DNA of 64,000 nucleotides from Patulibacter minatonensis DSM 18081 (GTDB taxonomy: Bacteria > Actinomycetota > Thermoleophilia > Solirubrobacterales > Solirubrobacteraceae): positions 3,268,759 through 3,332,758 of the forward strand of contig NZ_KI912613.1 in NCBI RefSeq assembly GCF_000519325.1. Reading direction: 5' to 3'. Position numbers and translations under genes: made by a program. The notes below the pieces were generated by a model. It was not told the origin of the DNA, did no database searches, and was given only the letters and a program-made list of their open reading frames with translations. Of the stretch, positions 62,806 through 64,000 are shown piece by piece; position 1 is the stretch's first letter; each line of letters opens with the position of its first letter.

Positions 62806-63447
62806 CTACAGGGCGTCGACAGGGGTGCGGCCCGGGGCGCGCACGTCGCGCTCCTCGCTGCGGTCCTTCGTCAGCAGGCGTGCGGCGATCACGCCGGCGA
62901 CGCCGCCGCACAGGTGCGCCTGCCACGACACGTGGTCGTGCGGGATCAGGCTGCCGAGCAGCATGCCGCCCCAGAGGACCGCGACGACGCCGCCGAGCAC
63001 GAGCTCGATCAGGCGCCGGCTGAAGATGCCGCGGGCGATCAGGTAGGTCGCGTACCCCATGACGATGCCGCTGGCGCCGATGGTGATCGAGTTGTCGGGG
63101 GCGATCAGCCAGGTGCCGAGCCCGCCGAGGACGGCGACGATCAGGGTCACGAGCCCGACGCGGGCGGCGCCGTTGAACGCGATCAGCGCGCCGAGCATCA
63201 GGAACGGCACCGTGTTGCCGATGAGGTGGCCGAAGCCGGCGTGGAGGAACGGGCTGAAGACCACGCCGTCCAGGCCGTCGACCTGACGGGCGACGATGCC
63301 GTACTTGTCGAGCCGGTGGTCGGCGATCGTGTCGATCACCTCGGCGACCCACATGATCGCCACCATCGCGCCGACGAGGAGGAAGCCGTCGGCGCGGCCG
63401 TCGCGCTCCTTCGTGCTGCCGGAACCGGACGACCCGCTCGTGCTCAT
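62806..63447 (-). CDS. Rhomboid-family intramembrane serine protease
   Basis: 213-aa six-helix membrane protein. FLHAGFGHLIGNTVPFLMLG is the conserved helix-2 His/Asn motif, ITIGASGIVMGYATYL holds the catalytic Ser in G-A-S-G, and VSWQAHLCGGVAGVIAARLL supplies the catalytic His. It would cleave membrane proteins within the bilayer. Start is ATG 63447 after GATCAT 6 bases upstream. Confidence 0.9.
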   Translation of the reverse strand: MSTSGSSGSGSTKERDGRADGFLLVGAMVAIMWVAEVIDTIADHRLDKYGIVARQVDGLDGVVFSPFLHAGFGHLIGNTVPFLMLGALIAFNGAARVGLVTLIVAVLGGLGTWLIAPDNSITIGASGIVMGYATYLIARGIFSRRLIELVLGGVVAVLWGGMLLGSLIPHDHVSWQAHLCGGVAGVIAARLLTKDRSEERDVRAPGRTPVDAL

Positions 63448-63558
63448 GGACGGATGATCCCGCAAACGGCTTGCTCGTGCATAAGGTCTTGATGAGCGGC
63501 ACCGCGCCAGGACGGCTGTCGTGCGCCACCGTGGACGGCGGTCCCCGGTCGTCCCCGA

Positions 63559-64000
63559 CTAGGGCGAGCCCGGAACGGTGAGCGCGGTCATCTCGGCCAT
63601 CACCTCGGTGAGGTCCGAGTTCGCGTCGTAGACGAGCACCTGGCGGTCGCCGCCGGTGCCGCGGTCCAGCAGGTCGGTGATGCCCTCCAGGGCGTCCTCG
63701 GACCCGAGCTCCTGCGCGTGCTCGCGGAGCCGGTCGACGAGGCGGCGGCCGAGGTCCTTCGTGCGGACGCGATCGCTGGAGGGCAGGTCGACGAGCTCGC
63801 CCTCGAGCCCGTGGATGGCCGCGAGGTACTTGTTCTCGTCGAGGATCTGCCACGGCACGTCGCCGAGGGCCGTGCCGTCGTCGAAGTGCGACGCGAGCTC
63901 ATGGACCATCGCCTGGATCAGGGCCGTGAGCGCGAGGGTGTGCTCGACGCGGGTCTGGCCGTCGCAGACCCGGACCTCGACGGTGCCGAAGCGCGTGTTC
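63559..64000 (-). CDS. Carboxylate-amine ligase (GCS2/YbdK family), C-terminal part
   Basis: Only the last ~146 residues lie in the window; the gene continues past 64000. NTRFGTVEVRVCDGQTRVEH and LALTALIQAMVHELASHF match the C-terminal half of the GCS2 family, ATP-dependent ligases related to glutamate-cysteine ligase. ENKYLAAIHGLEGELVDLPS and LVYDANSDLTEVMAEMT close the protein. Members make gamma-glutamyl or related amide bonds, sometimes in ergothioneine or mycothiol-type pathways. Confidence 0.85.
   Translation of the reverse strand, partial: NTRFGTVEVRVCDGQTRVEHTLALTALIQAMVHELASHFDDGTALGDVPWQILDENKYLAAIHGLEGELVDLPSSDRVRTKDLGRRLVDRLREHAQELGSEDALEGITDLLDRGTGGDRQVLVYDANSDLTEVMAEMTALTVPGSP

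Overview
The window is very GC-rich (well above 70% by eye) and densely coded, with strong G/C bias at third codon positions and many GTG starts. No rRNA, tRNA, IS element, phage gene or CRISPR array was found. The gene set suggests a free-living actinobacterium: a GCS2/YbdK-type carboxylate-amine ligase, an AcrA1-like acyl-CoA reductase, LAL and LuxR regulators, a CASTOR/POLLUX-like channel, a Tim44-like protein, CSLREA and Rpf/SLT-like secreted proteins. The best guess is class Thermoleophilia (Solirubrobacterales/Patulibacter-like). That placement is inferred from family content, not from a marker gene.

Layout. 1-3.2 kb: start of a secreted protein, an ABC exporter pair, and a coiled-coil wall hydrolase. 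3.2-10.1 kb: mostly minus-strand housekeeping enzymes (alpha/beta hydrolase, asparagine synthase, acyl desaturase, DUF1275 protein, DCC protein, nucleotidyltransferase, TIM-barrel protein). 10.4-14.6 kb: methyltransferase, GT2 and GT-C-like operon, probably for surface glycans. 14.6-19.7 kb: a fused double acyltransferase-3 and a Tim44-like membrane protein. 19.8-25.5 kb: aldo/keto reductase, DUF1653, a secreted protein, a collapsed antitoxin-Doc module, a zinc-ribbon protein and a CASTOR-like channel. 25.8-31.7 kb: two tandem paralogous hydrolases, then the hen1-pnkp RNA-repair operon. 31.7-32.1 kb: a repeat-rich intergenic region. 32.1-39.5 kb: an orphan bS18, a phosphoesterase, TetR, a KdpDE-like two-component pair, and two CNNM/CorC transporters preceded by a small acidic leader ORF. 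39.5-47.9 kb: LuxR, P450, SnoaL, MFS, aldose epimerase, LAL. 48-53.8 kb: secreted proteins, GNAT, a second ABC exporter. 54-57.5 kb: two half-size CHAD proteins and polyphosphate kinase. 57.9-64 kb: TetR, fatty acyl-CoA reductase, enoyl-CoA hydratase, GNAT, rhomboid protease, and the end of a carboxylate-amine ligase.

The most general signal is in the promoters. About twenty operon-leading genes have TAnnnT ending 6-9 bases before an ATG/GTG start, the geometry of leaderless transcription. It fixes many starts and exposes two small genes at 23164-23460 and 39341-39487. Internal operon genes instead use ATGA/GTGA overlaps.

Most unusual local items: the acidic, proline-containing, rare-codon-rich 48-aa ORF translationally coupled to a CNNM transporter; the double acyltransferase-3; the internally deleted RHH-Doc module; three 42-bp repeats after pnkp; and a recurring TCGTTCC tail on terminator hairpins.
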